DNA from: Anaerolineaceae bacterium UBA4775
GTDB taxonomy: Bacteria; Chloroflexota; Anaerolineae; Anaerolineales; Anaerolineaceae
NCBI GenBank assembly: GCA_002403205.1
Contig: DHHJ01000008.1
Span: 1-54,287 of the forward strand
DNA: 54,287 nucleotides
Direction: 5' to 3'
The translations under genes and the position numbers were made by a program. Shown one piece after another: positions 17,397 through 26,417 of this stretch; position 1 is the first letter of the stretch; every line of letters starts with the position of its first letter. The notes beneath the pieces were generated by a model that was not told where the DNA came from, did no database searches, and saw nothing but the letters and a program-made list of their open reading frames with translations.

Positions 17397-18242
17397 TTAT
17401 TTGATGAACCTGTTCTCGCGCAAATCCTGAAATGCCCTGCGGAGTTCACTTTCCGTATTCATCACGATCGGGCCGCCCCAGGCAATCGGCTCGCCCAGCG
17501 GCGGTCCGCTGAGCAGCAGCATTCGAGCGCCGCCTTCGCCTGCACGCATCCACAACTGGTCACCTTCATTAAACAAGATCACATTCTTCTCCGGGAAGCT
17601 CCGCCCGGATTGGGGTTCAAAACTGGCACTGCCTGCCAGCAGATACACGAATAAAGTTGACCCCGGGTCGGTATCCAGCGACCACACAGCACCGGGCTGT
17701 GCTTCGATATCGAGGTAAATCGGGCTGACATATTTACCTTCAAAGGCACCTTTGTGCCCATCGTACGTCCCTGCGATGATGTGTACACGCGTATGATCTT
17801 CATCGATCACCGGCACATACGCGTCCAAGATGTCGTTGTAGGCGGGCTCGGTCAGCTTGTCTTTAGCCGGCAAGTTCAACCAGATCTGGCAGCCCAGCAG
17901 CCGCTCAGAAGCCTGTGGCATCTCCTGGTGGATGATCCCTGAACCGGCCGTCATCCATTGGCAATCGCCATCCAGGATTGTGCCGCTATTCCCCAGGCTA
18001 TCGCCGTGTTCAAGGTCACCTTTGATCAGATAAGTCACCGTCTCGATGCCGCGATGCGGGTGCCAGGGAAAGCCCCGGATATAATCATTGGGATTGGTGG
18101 AGTCGAAGGCATCCATCAACAGGAAGGGGTCAAAATCACGGGTTTCAGCGTGCCCGAACAGCCTGACGAGGTGCACACCTGCGCCGTCAATAGCTGGTTT
18201 TCCCCGCACAATTTTTTTAATGCTGCGCAGCGTTTGAGTCAT
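17397..18242 (-). CDS. Pirin-family bicupin protein
   Basis: 281 residues with the N-terminal cupin metal motif FPWHPHRGIETVTYL (two His), a third His in DLEHGDS region and IIHQEMP, and a C-terminal pirin domain. Bacterial pirins bind iron or other metals and some act as quercetin 2,3-dioxygenases; the role here is unknown. AAAGGAG precedes the ATG. Divergent from the HDAC-like gene. Confidence 0.88.
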   Translation of the reverse strand: MTQTLRSIKKIVRGKPAIDGAGVHLVRLFGHAETRDFDPFLLMDAFDSTNPNDYIRGFPWHPHRGIETVTYLIKGDLEHGDSLGNSGTILDGDCQWMTAGSGIIHQEMPQASERLLGCQIWLNLPAKDKLTEPAYNDILDAYVPVIDEDHTRVHIIAGTYDGHKGAFEGKYVSPIYLDIEAQPGAVWSLDTDPGSTLFVYLLAGSASFEPQSGRSFPEKNVILFNEGDQLWMRAGEGGARMLLLSGPPLGEPIAWGGPIVMNTESELRRAFQDLRENRFIK

Positions 18243-18520
18243 TTATCAACTCCTTTGTCTGGATCAGGTGAACCATCACATCAGGAGGTCAGCCAAAAGT
18301 AACAAGGCTGAGCAGTCTAAACTGACAACCGCATTGACCTCCAGGGGCGGTCTTTAATTGATCTTACGTTGTGTCGATCAGCTTGTCAATACAAACCGCC
18401 AACCCCGTCTATCAGCTCAGGATCACGATTTACGCTGGTCAGCGGACCAGGGCCTTCCATAGCGCCTACAGGGCTCGTCACAAGGTCATCTATTCCAGCG
18501 CGCAGCCGCGCTTATTGCGG

Positions 18521-18526
18521 TATACT
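18521..18526 (+). promoter_or_regulatory. Probable -10 box of the HDAC-like gene
   Basis: TATACT lies 17 bp before the ATG at 18544, which would give a leader of only about 11 nt. No strong -35 or ribosome-binding site is seen. Other genes of this window show similarly short leaders. Confidence 0.35.
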
Positions 18527-18543
18527 AACCCTTGCGAAAAAAT

Positions 18544-19581
18544 ATGAAACCATATCAAAACAACGTCTTCTGCACAATGCACGCTGCGCCAGGGCATGCT
18601 TGCCCAGGGCATCCTGAATCCCCACGGCGTCTCGACAGGATGCAAACCTGGCTGAATAACCCACCCTACCCTGAAATGCTGTGGCTGGACCACCAACCTG
18701 CCAGCGAAGCCGAAGTGATGCTCGTCCATCCCAAATCGATGCTCGACGATTTAAAGGCAGCCTGCCGAATGGGACCGCACGAACTGGAACCATCACCCAC
18801 TTACGTGACGGAAGCCAGCTACCAGGCGGCTTTAGGGGCAGCTGGGGCCACCCTGGCTGTCAGCCGGCGCATCCTGGCAGAAGGCCGGGGACGAGGTTTT
18901 GCCATTGTGCGCCCGCCCGGGCACCATGCCGAACCGAAGCAATCGATGGGGTTTTGCCTGCTGAACAACATCGCCATTGCCGCTGCTGATGCCGTCGCCG
19001 GAGGATTGGGGAAGGCTGCCATTCTGGATTTCGATGCCCATCACGGCAACGGCACCCAGGCTGCCTTCTGGAACACACCCCAGGTGGGTTACTTATCCAT
19101 CCATGAAGAGAAACTTTATCCCGGCACAGGCCGCGTGGACTCGGCCTCCCATGCCTACGGCCGCATCATCAACATCCCCCTGCAGGCTTTTTCTGATACC
19201 AAAGCCTTTATGACCCTCATCGAAAAAGTAGCTGCTCCCTGGCTGCGTCAGCTGGATGCGCACATGCTGTTCGTGTCAGCAGGGTACGACATCCACTTTT
19301 CTGACCCCCTGACCACCTCAACCCTGGATACACAGGGTTTTTTCCAGCTTACCCAAATGCTGATCCGCCTGGCCGAGGAATATTGCCAGGGACGCATTTT
19401 GTTCGTCCTCGAGGGCGGGTACGACCCCCAAGCACTCGCGGATAACGTTCAAGCTTGCCTGGCTGCCCTGTGCGGACGGTCTGATTATCCTGATCACTTC
19501 GGCAAATCACCAGGCGGTCGAGCGATGGTCGGCGCCCAAATAGAGAACCTCATCCTACGCCACCACCTTTCGGAGGACTGA
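18544..19581 (+). CDS. Histone-deacetylase-family amidohydrolase
   Basis: 345 residues, class II HDAC/acetylpolyamine amidohydrolase type. The catalytic His pair is in RPPGHHAEP (H127-H128). The zinc ligands D164 and H166 are in LDFDAHHGNGT, and the third metal aspartate follows in SAGYDIHFSDPL. It hydrolyses acetylated lysines or acetylpolyamines; the substrate cannot be chosen from sequence. The ATG at 18544 is used; an in-frame TTG at 18534 region would only add four residues. The next gene begins 3 bp after the stop. Confidence 0.88.
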   Translation: MKPYQNNVFCTMHAAPGHACPGHPESPRRLDRMQTWLNNPPYPEMLWLDHQPASEAEVMLVHPKSMLDDLKAACRMGPHELEPSPTYVTEASYQAALGAAGATLAVSRRILAEGRGRGFAIVRPPGHHAEPKQSMGFCLLNNIAIAAADAVAGGLGKAAILDFDAHHGNGTQAAFWNTPQVGYLSIHEEKLYPGTGRVDSASHAYGRIINIPLQAFSDTKAFMTLIEKVAAPWLRQLDAHMLFVSAGYDIHFSDPLTTSTLDTQGFFQLTQMLIRLAEEYCQGRILFVLEGGYDPQALADNVQACLAALCGRSDYPDHFGKSPGGRAMVGAQIENLILRHHLSED

Positions 19582-19584
19582 CTT

Positions 19585-20316
19585 TTGTTACAGCTTTACT
19601 TTATCCGCCACGGCCAGTCAACCAATAATGTCCTTTTGGACCAAAATGAACACCTGGATTATCTGGTCGAGCGGTCAACCGACCCCGAGCTGACACCGCT
19701 CGGCCATCAACAGATCCAAATCACCGCGGATACACTGGCGCAGCCCTATACTCCTTCAGACTATGACCCGCAGAACCGGTTGGGGTTCGGCCTGACCCAC
19801 TTATACTGCAGTTTAATGGTGCGCGCTGTCCGAACGGGATCAGCCATCGCAAAAAAAACCAACCTGCCATTGGTGGGATGGTCAGAACTTCACGAAACCG
19901 GCGGATTGTTCAACGTCGAGATCGTGGATGACGAACCCGTGTTTATCGGACAGCCCGGTCCTGACCGCGCATTCTTTCGATATCACTTCCCCCAACTCCA
20001 CCTTCCTGAGAATCTGCCCGATGAGGGCTGGTACAACCGGGAAAAAGAGCCGCGCGAGCATTACCATCAACGCGCCCGGGCGATCATTGACCGGCTCATC
20101 GCTGAACATGGCGGCAAAGATCACCGTGTCGGGATCGTCATGCACGGCGGCATCTTTGCACGCATCATGAGCGCGTTGTTCAACTTCCAGGCTGAACGGT
20201 ACTGGGTATTGATGAACAATTGCGCTATCAGCCGTGTAGATGTCTCGGAAGATGGACTGGTCGTCCTCGTTTATATGAACAGGGTCGGTCACCTGCCTGA
20301 CCACCTGGTCACCTGA
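19585..20316 (+). CDS. Histidine phosphatase family protein
   Basis: 243 residues with the phosphoglycerate-mutase-type RHG motif at the very N-terminus (YFIRHGQSTNN) and the second catalytic His in GIVMHGGIFARI. The enzyme transfers phosphate through a phosphohistidine; substrate unknown. Translation starts at TTG 19585, with GGAGG at the end of the preceding gene about 9 bases upstream. Probably co-transcribed with the HDAC-like gene and the following acetyltransferase. Confidence 0.85.
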   Translation: MLQLYFIRHGQSTNNVLLDQNEHLDYLVERSTDPELTPLGHQQIQITADTLAQPYTPSDYDPQNRLGFGLTHLYCSLMVRAVRTGSAIAKKTNLPLVGWSELHETGGLFNVEIVDDEPVFIGQPGPDRAFFRYHFPQLHLPENLPDEGWYNREKEPREHYHQRARAIIDRLIAEHGGKDHRVGIVMHGGIFARIMSALFNFQAERYWVLMNNCAISRVDVSEDGLVVLVYMNRVGHLPDHLVT

Positions 20317-20336
20317 TCCGAAATAGCAGAAATTCG

Positions 20337-20984
20337 ATGGCAAAAACCCCACACACACCTGCCAAGCTCATTTTTCGACCCGCCCGACCGGACGATGCCC
20401 GGCAGACCGCGCGGTTGATCTTTGAAACCTTCCCCAAAATGGCCACCTACTTGATCGGCCTGGGCGATGCCCGCCGGGCAAAAAAACTCCTTACGGAGAT
20501 CTTTGCCGATGCGGGTCACCGTTTTAGTTACCAGTTCACCGAACTTGTCTGCCAAGGGGGCAAGGTCGTGGGCATGTTTATTGCCTTTCCCGGCCGGGGA
20601 TTGACCCAAAAGGATTGGCGCCTGGCCAGGGTGCTGCTCAAGCATTACACGTTTTCCGAGAAGCTCAAGCTGATCCTGCGCAGCCTGCCGCTCATTTTCA
20701 TCAAGGAAGCTGCAGCCGATGAATATCTATTATCCAACCTGGCCGTGAGGAAGGGTCAGCGCAGTCAAGGCATCGGTGCACAGATCCTCAAACTGGTTGA
20801 AGCACAAGCCCTGCAGGCAGATTACCACAAACTGGCATTGATGGTTGATATTGACAACCCAGACGCCCGGCGGTTTTATGAAGAGCATGGCTTTAAGGTC
20901 AAAGCCCTGCATCTTGAAGCCGATAAGCGCGTCAAACACCTCGGACCGGGTTATCAACGCATGGTTAAGGAGCTGACCACGTGA
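20337..20984 (+). CDS. GNAT-family N-acetyltransferase
   Basis: 215 residues. The acetyl-CoA loop is visible as KGQRSQGIGAQIL (residues about 138-150), followed by LMVDIDNPDARRFYEEHGF, a typical GNAT C-terminal half. The acceptor is unknown. Ends in a 4-bp overlap with the next gene, indicating an operon. Confidence 0.82.
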   Translation: MAKTPHTPAKLIFRPARPDDARQTARLIFETFPKMATYLIGLGDARRAKKLLTEIFADAGHRFSYQFTELVCQGGKVVGMFIAFPGRGLTQKDWRLARVLLKHYTFSEKLKLILRSLPLIFIKEAAADEYLLSNLAVRKGQRSQGIGAQILKLVEAQALQADYHKLALMVDIDNPDARRFYEEHGFKVKALHLEADKRVKHLGPGYQRMVKELTT

Positions 20985-21484
20985 CCGACAGCCAAACAGG
21001 TGATTACCCAGCCTCTGTCCAGGCCGTTCTCTCCATTCTCAAACAAAGCGGCACCCCTTTCGAGGTGCGCAGTTTTTCCGAACCGGCCCGCCAGGCCAGT
21101 CAAGCGGCCGCCCTGGTCGGCTGCCCGTTGGGGGCGATCGTGAAATCGCTGGTTTTCCGGAAACACTTCTCGGGTGATCTGTTTCTGGCCCTTGTCTCAG
21201 GCCAAAACCGGGCTGACACCCACATCCTGAGCCAACTTGCCGGCGATGCTGTCCAGCCTGCCCCCGCTGAGGTCGTCCTGGCCGAAACGGGCTACCCGGT
21301 TGGGGCAGTTCCGCCCATCGGCATGCATGGGGAATATATGGTTGTGATGGACGCCGATTTAATGCAATATCCGCGTGTTTGGGCATCTGCTGGCGCCGAG
21401 CACATCCTGATGGCCATTACACCGGCTGATTTACAAGCCCTCACACGCGCCCAGGTTGAGCAAATCAGGGTAAAAAGGGGATAA
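20981..21484 (+). CDS. YbaK/EbsC-family aminoacyl-tRNA deacylase
   Basis: 167 residues. The YbaK/ProRS-insertion fold is recognisable from GCPLGAIVKSLVFR with the conserved lysine, and from the end section GEYMVVMDADLMQYPRVWASAG. Members hydrolyse mischarged tRNAs such as Cys-tRNA(Pro). The start is GTG 20981, overlapping the preceding stop by 4 bp. Confidence 0.85.
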   Translation: MTDSQTGDYPASVQAVLSILKQSGTPFEVRSFSEPARQASQAAALVGCPLGAIVKSLVFRKHFSGDLFLALVSGQNRADTHILSQLAGDAVQPAPAEVVLAETGYPVGAVPPIGMHGEYMVVMDADLMQYPRVWASAGAEHILMAITPADLQALTRAQVEQIRVKRG

Positions 21485-21609
21485 AATGATAGTGAGCCCC
21501 ACATCTGCAGTACAGAATGGTTCGCCGCCCTCAGGCTGCCCATCAAAAACGCCATTTCGTGTTGGTGTTTGCCACAGGCTCACACAACCCTTACCTTAGG
21601 GAGAGAAAT

Positions 21610-22923
21610 ATGTCTATACAAATCAATATTCTTGTAATACTCCTACTGATTTTGATCAATTCCATCTTTGCCATGTACGAGATCGCCATGGTCTCCTCCC
21701 GCAAGGTGCGGCTCGTTCAAAAAAGCGCCGATGGTGAACCCGGCGCAGCTCAAGCGTTGGAATTGCTCAATCAACCCAATCAGTTTCTATCGACGGTTCA
21801 AATCGTGATCACGATGATTGACACCCTCTCCGGTGCAATTGGAGGTGCGATCCTGGCTGTGCCCATCGCTGGGCTTCTGAGCACGGTAACGTGGCTGACC
21901 CCTTATGCAGACCTGCTGGCATTGATCATGGTCGTGCTGCTCATCACGTATTTTTCTATCGTTCTGGGCGAATTGATCCCCAAACGGATCGCAGTGGGCA
22001 ATCCCGAGGGCATCGCAGCACGGTTTTCTACAATGATGCTGCTTCTATCGAAACTGTTCCAACCCTTGGTGAAATTCTTAGGCGCATCAACAAACTTCGG
22101 CTTGAAACTGCTTGGGATCAGCCCCGATGAAACGCCCACCCTCACCACAGAGGAAATCAAGGGTTATATTGAAGAGGGACGCGACATCGGCCTGATCAAA
22201 GAAGCAGAGCAGGAGATGTTTTCTGGCATCTTTCGCCTGAGCGACCGCCGGGTAGAGGCTTTGATGACCCCGCGCCTCGAAATGGCCTGGATTGACATCA
22301 ACGCGCCGATTGATCAAATCTGGGAGCAAATTCTGAACACCGCACATTCACGCATCCCCGTAGCTGATGGCGACCTGGATCAAATCTTAGGTTACATTCA
22401 AACCCGCAGTTTGCTCGGGCATACGCCTGTTGAGCCAGGATTTAACCTGAGAGCCTATATTAAAGATCCTATTTACGTCCCGGAGAACATGCCTGCCCTG
22501 AAAGCCCTGGAGTCCATCCAAAACAGCGGTGTTCACCTCGCAATCGTGCTCGATGAGTTCGGCGGGATCACCGGCATGGTCACGGATTACGACATCCTGG
22601 AAGCGATCGTTGGAGAGATCCCTGAGGACAGCATGGACACCGACTATCTGGTGTTCCAGCGCGAAGACGGATCCTGGCTGTTTGACGGGCTGATCGTGAT
22701 CGACCAGCTCAAAGAAATCCTCGACATTTCGGAAATGCCCGGTGAAGATCGCGCTGCTTACCAGACCCTGAGTGGTTTTGTGATGAGCCAATTGGGGCGC
22801 ATCCCTAGAACAGGTGCCAAATTCACCTATGAGGGATATTTGTTCGAGGTTGTGGATATGGACGGCAGGCGTGTGGACCGGGTGCTGGTCAGCCCGCTGC
22901 CGGGGGAGTCAGAGCAGGGCTGA
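21610..22923 (+). CDS. DUF21/CBS-pair membrane protein (CorC/HlyC family)
   Basis: 437 residues. An N-terminal DUF21 (CNNM) domain with three to four membrane segments (residues about 1-145) carries the segment SRKVRLVQKSADG. Two CBS domains follow (about 205-330, with LAIVLDEFGGITGMVTDYD), then a C-terminal transporter-associated CorC domain. Homologues are Mg/Co efflux or divalent-cation homeostasis proteins; the old name is hemolysin C-like. Start at ATG 21610 with AGGGAGAG just before it; the in-frame ATG at 21517 lies in non-coding-looking sequence. Confidence 0.88.
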   Translation: MSIQINILVILLLILINSIFAMYEIAMVSSRKVRLVQKSADGEPGAAQALELLNQPNQFLSTVQIVITMIDTLSGAIGGAILAVPIAGLLSTVTWLTPYADLLALIMVVLLITYFSIVLGELIPKRIAVGNPEGIAARFSTMMLLLSKLFQPLVKFLGASTNFGLKLLGISPDETPTLTTEEIKGYIEEGRDIGLIKEAEQEMFSGIFRLSDRRVEALMTPRLEMAWIDINAPIDQIWEQILNTAHSRIPVADGDLDQILGYIQTRSLLGHTPVEPGFNLRAYIKDPIYVPENMPALKALESIQNSGVHLAIVLDEFGGITGMVTDYDILEAIVGEIPEDSMDTDYLVFQREDGSWLFDGLIVIDQLKEILDISEMPGEDRAAYQTLSGFVMSQLGRIPRTGAKFTYEGYLFEVVDMDGRRVDRVLVSPLPGESEQG

Positions 22924-22975
22924 TAACAAGCTGCCCATAGGGGAAACCTGTATCAATCTCTATTAAAAACACACA

Positions 22976-24119
22976 TTAGCTGCGCTCAGTCAGTAATGTC
23001 CAGGCTTCCTCTGCAATCTTCAGTGCAGCCTCTGCCCGGCCTGCCCGGGCCGCGTTTTTAGCAACTTCCCGCAAGCGAACACCCCCGCCCTCAAGCCAGG
23101 CGATTAAGGTCTCGACGGCTTTATCGGGTTTGTCGCACAGGGCACCTGCACCATGGCTGACCACATAATCGACATTGCCCTCCTCCTGGCCAGGCAGATA
23201 GTTCACGATCATCATGGGCAGTTCAAAGGCAAGCGATTCGGTGGTGATCAGCCCACCTGGATTGCACAGCGCCACATCAGCCGCACGCATCATCTCGGGC
23301 AGTGTCTCAACAAAATTGTAAACTTTCGTTGTGCGGCGCCAAGTGGCCGCTTGAAATTCCTGATGAAGTGCATCTTTCCCGCCTGCCACCAGGGCAAATT
23401 GCAGGTCAGCATCCACCTCGTCCAGGGTATGCAATATTGCCATCAGGTCGAACACGCGCGGGCTGCCCACCACGAGCAGGCTGATGGGGTCCACCTCCCA
23501 GCCCAGTTTTTCGCGCAGCGTATGCTCATTAGCATCCTTTAACGCAGCAATCTGCGGATCCACCGGTATGCCGGTTTCGATCACCTGTTCATCCGCCATA
23601 CCCGCGCCTAGTGCTAACTGCCGCACAGTTTTAGTTGGGACGGTGATGCGTGTGACTCTTTCATGGAACCAAACCCGATGTACCGTAACCAGGTCGGTGA
23701 CCACAGTCATCACAGGCAGTTCCAACCCCTCAAGATCGATGGCTGCCGATAACGGCGCCTGGAAGATCGGGTAGGTCGAAATGATCAGGTCAGGCATCAC
23801 ATCCAAAATTGCCTAGCGGAAAACCTTAAGCAGGAACAATACCAGCCCGCCTTTCAGCAAAGTCACCGGGAGGGAGGCGTCGCTGATGGCATATGCGAAG
23901 TGATAAAACTCAGGTTCTGCTTCGATGATCGCTTCATATTCGGATTCGCTCTCTTGAAGAAACCGTGGGGCATCCGGGTGGTCAAGCCGGTTTTTGAGAA
24001 TTACCTCACACGCATCCCCATAGGCACACTCAAGCGCTGCCTGGATCGCTTCCACTGTGCTGCGCTGACCGAACCCCGCATCGCCCGATGATCAGGATCC
24101 GCTCATCCTTAAATTTCAT
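22976..24119 (-). pseudogene. MGDG-synthase-like glycosyltransferase, broken
   Basis: The gene of a GT28-like diacylglycerol/UDP-sugar glycosyltransferase can be traced from ATG 24119 (MKFKDERILIIG) to 22976. Two lesions break it. Near 24080-24090 the frame shifts, so that the expected GDAGFG(H/Q)RST segment continues in another frame. At 23813-23815 an in-frame TAG falls between KVFR and AILDVMPDLIISTYP, with sequence continuing smoothly on both sides. The remaining 276-residue part contains the C-terminal sugar-nucleotide domain (NPGGLITTESLAF). It would make glycolipids. A good GGAGG precedes the original start. Sequencing error is possible, but two lesions favour decay. Confidence 0.75.
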
Positions 24120-24133
24120 CCCCATATCCCCTC

Positions 24134-24625
24134 CTACTGAGGTGGATTAAGTTCCTGCATCAAACGAGAAAGTACCTCAATCACCGTGCCCCGGATAATA
24201 TCAAGCCTGTTGCCGGGAAAATGGCATTCAAACGCCTGAGTCTTTCCAGGCGTGCTGATCCCAATCCAAACCAGACCCACCGGTTTTCCAGGGGTACCCC
24301 CGGTCGGTCCCGCGATACCCGTGGTTGAAAGGCCGATATCCGTGTTAAATTTCGTCCTGATCCCTTCCGCCATCTCTTGCGCGGTCTGTTCACTCACGGC
24401 ACCGTAGGTCAGGAGAGTTTTCCTGCCCACACCGAGCACCTCCACCTTGATCGTGTTGTTGTACGCGATCACGCCGCCCATAAAGTAAGCCGAGGACCCC
24501 GAAATGCCGGTCAATACATGGCTGAGCAGCCCACCGGTGCAGGATTCAGCCGTGCTGATGGAGTAAGACTGCGCCATCAGGGCACTGCCCACCGAGGTTG
24601 ACAACCCAAGCAGGGTTTGATCCAT
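24134..24625 (-). CDS. pncC: Nicotinamide-nucleotide amidohydrolase (CinA C-terminal domain)
   Basis: 163 residues, the stand-alone PncC form. The motif SISTAESCTGGLLSH and the later TGIAGPTGGTPGKPVGLVWIG are family signatures. It deamidates NMN to nicotinate mononucleotide in pyridine-nucleotide salvage. ATG at 24625 with AAAGG upstream, 10 bp after proC; longer in-frame extensions run into proC and are rejected. Confidence 0.88.
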   Translation of the reverse strand: MDQTLLGLSTSVGSALMAQSYSISTAESCTGGLLSHVLTGISGSSAYFMGGVIAYNNTIKVEVLGVGRKTLLTYGAVSEQTAQEMAEGIRTKFNTDIGLSTTGIAGPTGGTPGKPVGLVWIGISTPGKTQAFECHFPGNRLDIIRGTVIEVLSRLMQELNPPQ

Positions 24626-24635
24626 GCCGTACCTT

Positions 24636-25478
24636 TCAGATTTTTTCTGGGTCTTGATGGTCCTGGCCTTTTCCCAGTTCCTGCGAGCGGGTGAAAGCAG
24701 CCCAAATTGCGCGGGAAATGGCTGTGCGAAAGCCCATCTTTTCCAGGTAATAGATCGCCGCAGCTGAAGTGCCGGCGGGCGAGGTGACCTGGTTGCGCAA
24801 GCGGGCGGGGTGCGATTGGTTCTGATTGTAAAAGGCCACTGACCCCTTGATGGTTTGCAGGACCATCTCCTCAGCGATGCGGCGCGGCAGACCCAGGTGC
24901 ACACCAGCGTCGATCAGCGCTTCGACGAACAGAAACACATAAGCCGGGCCGGTGCCGGAGACAGCTGTTGCCATATCAATGTAGGCTTCCTCCTCTACAA
25001 AGATCTCTCTGCCCAGGGCAGCCAGGATCTGCTGCGCAAGCTGATGCTGATCTCCGCCCGGCTCAAGCTTGTGAGCCCACACCGTCATACCTTCGCCTAC
25101 CTGCGCCGGCGTGTTGGGCATCGCCCTGACAACATCCGCATGGTCCAGCCCAATGGCCAGGTTTTGCAGGGTCGCCCCAGCCACAATTGAAATCACCAGC
25201 GCCTGCGGCGGGAGCTTGCCATGCAGCTCGGACATCACGGCCGGTAATTTTTGCGGTTTAACCGACAGAATAACCACATCTGCCTTTTGGATCGCAGCCA
25301 CATTATCCTGGTTTGTGCCGATGTGCCATTTCTGTTCAAGTTCCTGCAGCCGTTCCAGGCGCGGGCCTGCTGCTGTGATGCGCTGGGCTGGGACATCCTT
25401 TTCTTTGATCAACCCCGCGATGATTGCCTCCCCCATCACACCCGGACCGATAATGGTATAGTTATTGTGCTCGCTCAT
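24636..25478 (-). CDS. proC: Pyrroline-5-carboxylate reductase
   Basis: 280 residues. N-terminal NADP-binding motif IIGPGVMGEAIIAGL (residues about 8-22); VSGTGPAYVFLFVEALIDAGV is the family's C-terminal active-site and dimer signature. It catalyses the last step of proline synthesis. ATG at 25478 chosen for the GGAG 7 bases upstream. Between a methyltransferase gene (13 bp upstream) and pncC, probably one operon. Confidence 0.93.
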   Translation of the reverse strand: MSEHNNYTIIGPGVMGEAIIAGLIKEKDVPAQRITAAGPRLERLQELEQKWHIGTNQDNVAAIQKADVVILSVKPQKLPAVMSELHGKLPPQALVISIVAGATLQNLAIGLDHADVVRAMPNTPAQVGEGMTVWAHKLEPGGDQHQLAQQILAALGREIFVEEEAYIDMATAVSGTGPAYVFLFVEALIDAGVHLGLPRRIAEEMVLQTIKGSVAFYNQNQSHPARLRNQVTSPAGTSAAAIYYLEKMGFRTAISRAIWAAFTRSQELGKGQDHQDPEKI

Positions 25479-25491
25479 CGTTTGACTCCAA

Positions 25492-26391
25492 TCATTTATC
25501 AACTTGCCACCTGGCAAATAAAGCGTGCGAAAGTATCCTGCCCCCGCTCTGCTCGACTGTCACGAGCTCCCCACTGGTGACCCGGCCGCCCCGGTCGTTC
25601 ACGATCTCCTGCAAGGCTTGATGCGGAACCAGGGCAGAAGCCTGAATAGCATAGGAAGTGAGACAGATGAAGTGGGCATTCGGGGTCAACACCCGCTTAC
25701 ACAACGCCATCAGGTCTGAGATGCCTTCGAAATATTCCCATACCCGCCCCCCAGGTCCCCGGCCAAATTTGGGCGGATCGAGGATGATCCCATCATAGAA
25801 AGATTTGCGCTTGGCTTCCCGCCTCAGGTATTTGCGAGCGTCCTCAACCAGCCAGCGCACAGGGGCATCCTCCAGCCCCGATAGCGCCAGGTTGCGGCTC
25901 GCCCAGGACACGGCATGCTTGGAAGCATCGACATGTGTGACCTGTGCCCCAGCCCGGGCGGCAGCGGACGTTGCCATCCCTGTGTAGCCAAACAGGTTGA
26001 TGACCTTCAGCGGTCGATTAGCGGACTGCACCTGGGATTCGATCCAGTCCCAGTGTGGGGCCTGCTCCGGGAACACCCCAATATGGCGTGATGTTGACAG
26101 GCGGATCTCGCTTTTGAGCCCTTTATAATCGATCACCCAGGACTCGGCGGTCGGTTGCTTGAGCTCCCAATACCCCCCATGCTCACCGCTGGTGAGCACC
26201 ATCACCGCATCAGCGGAGTCCCAAACGTCATCAGGCAGTTTCTTCCTCCAAATCGCCTGTGGCTCCGGCCGGCGCAATTTGTAGGCGCCGACACGCTCAA
26301 GCACTTCTTCGTTTCCACTGTCGAGCAGTTCGTAGTCTTCCCAGTCGGCAGAAGTTAGCAGTTCAAGCGTCGGTAATCGGTTTAATTTCAT
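25492..26391 (-). CDS. Class I SAM-dependent methyltransferase, RlmI/RlmL-like
   Basis: 299 residues. SAM motif NLFGYTGMATSAAARAGA (near residue 136), acidic motif THVDASKHAV and catalytic-side DPPKFGRGP are as in 23S rRNA cytosine/guanine methyltransferases of the YccW/YwbD group. It lacks the N-terminal PUA domain of RlmI, so the exact target is uncertain. GAGGA stands before the ATG. First gene of the group with proC and pncC. Confidence 0.78.
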   Translation of the reverse strand: MKLNRLPTLELLTSADWEDYELLDSGNEEVLERVGAYKLRRPEPQAIWRKKLPDDVWDSADAVMVLTSGEHGGYWELKQPTAESWVIDYKGLKSEIRLSTSRHIGVFPEQAPHWDWIESQVQSANRPLKVINLFGYTGMATSAAARAGAQVTHVDASKHAVSWASRNLALSGLEDAPVRWLVEDARKYLRREAKRKSFYDGIILDPPKFGRGPGGRVWEYFEGISDLMALCKRVLTPNAHFICLTSYAIQASALVPHQALQEIVNDRGGRVTSGELVTVEQSGGRILSHALFARWQVDK

Positions 26392-26417
26392 TTTTGCGTA
26401 TCCTCAAAACGCCCAGG

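Noticed and set aside
23806..23824. TAG read as pyrrolysine or other recoding signal in the glycosyltransferase
   Set aside because: A frameshift also breaks the same gene, and no recoding machinery is visible in the window; decay or sequence error is simpler.
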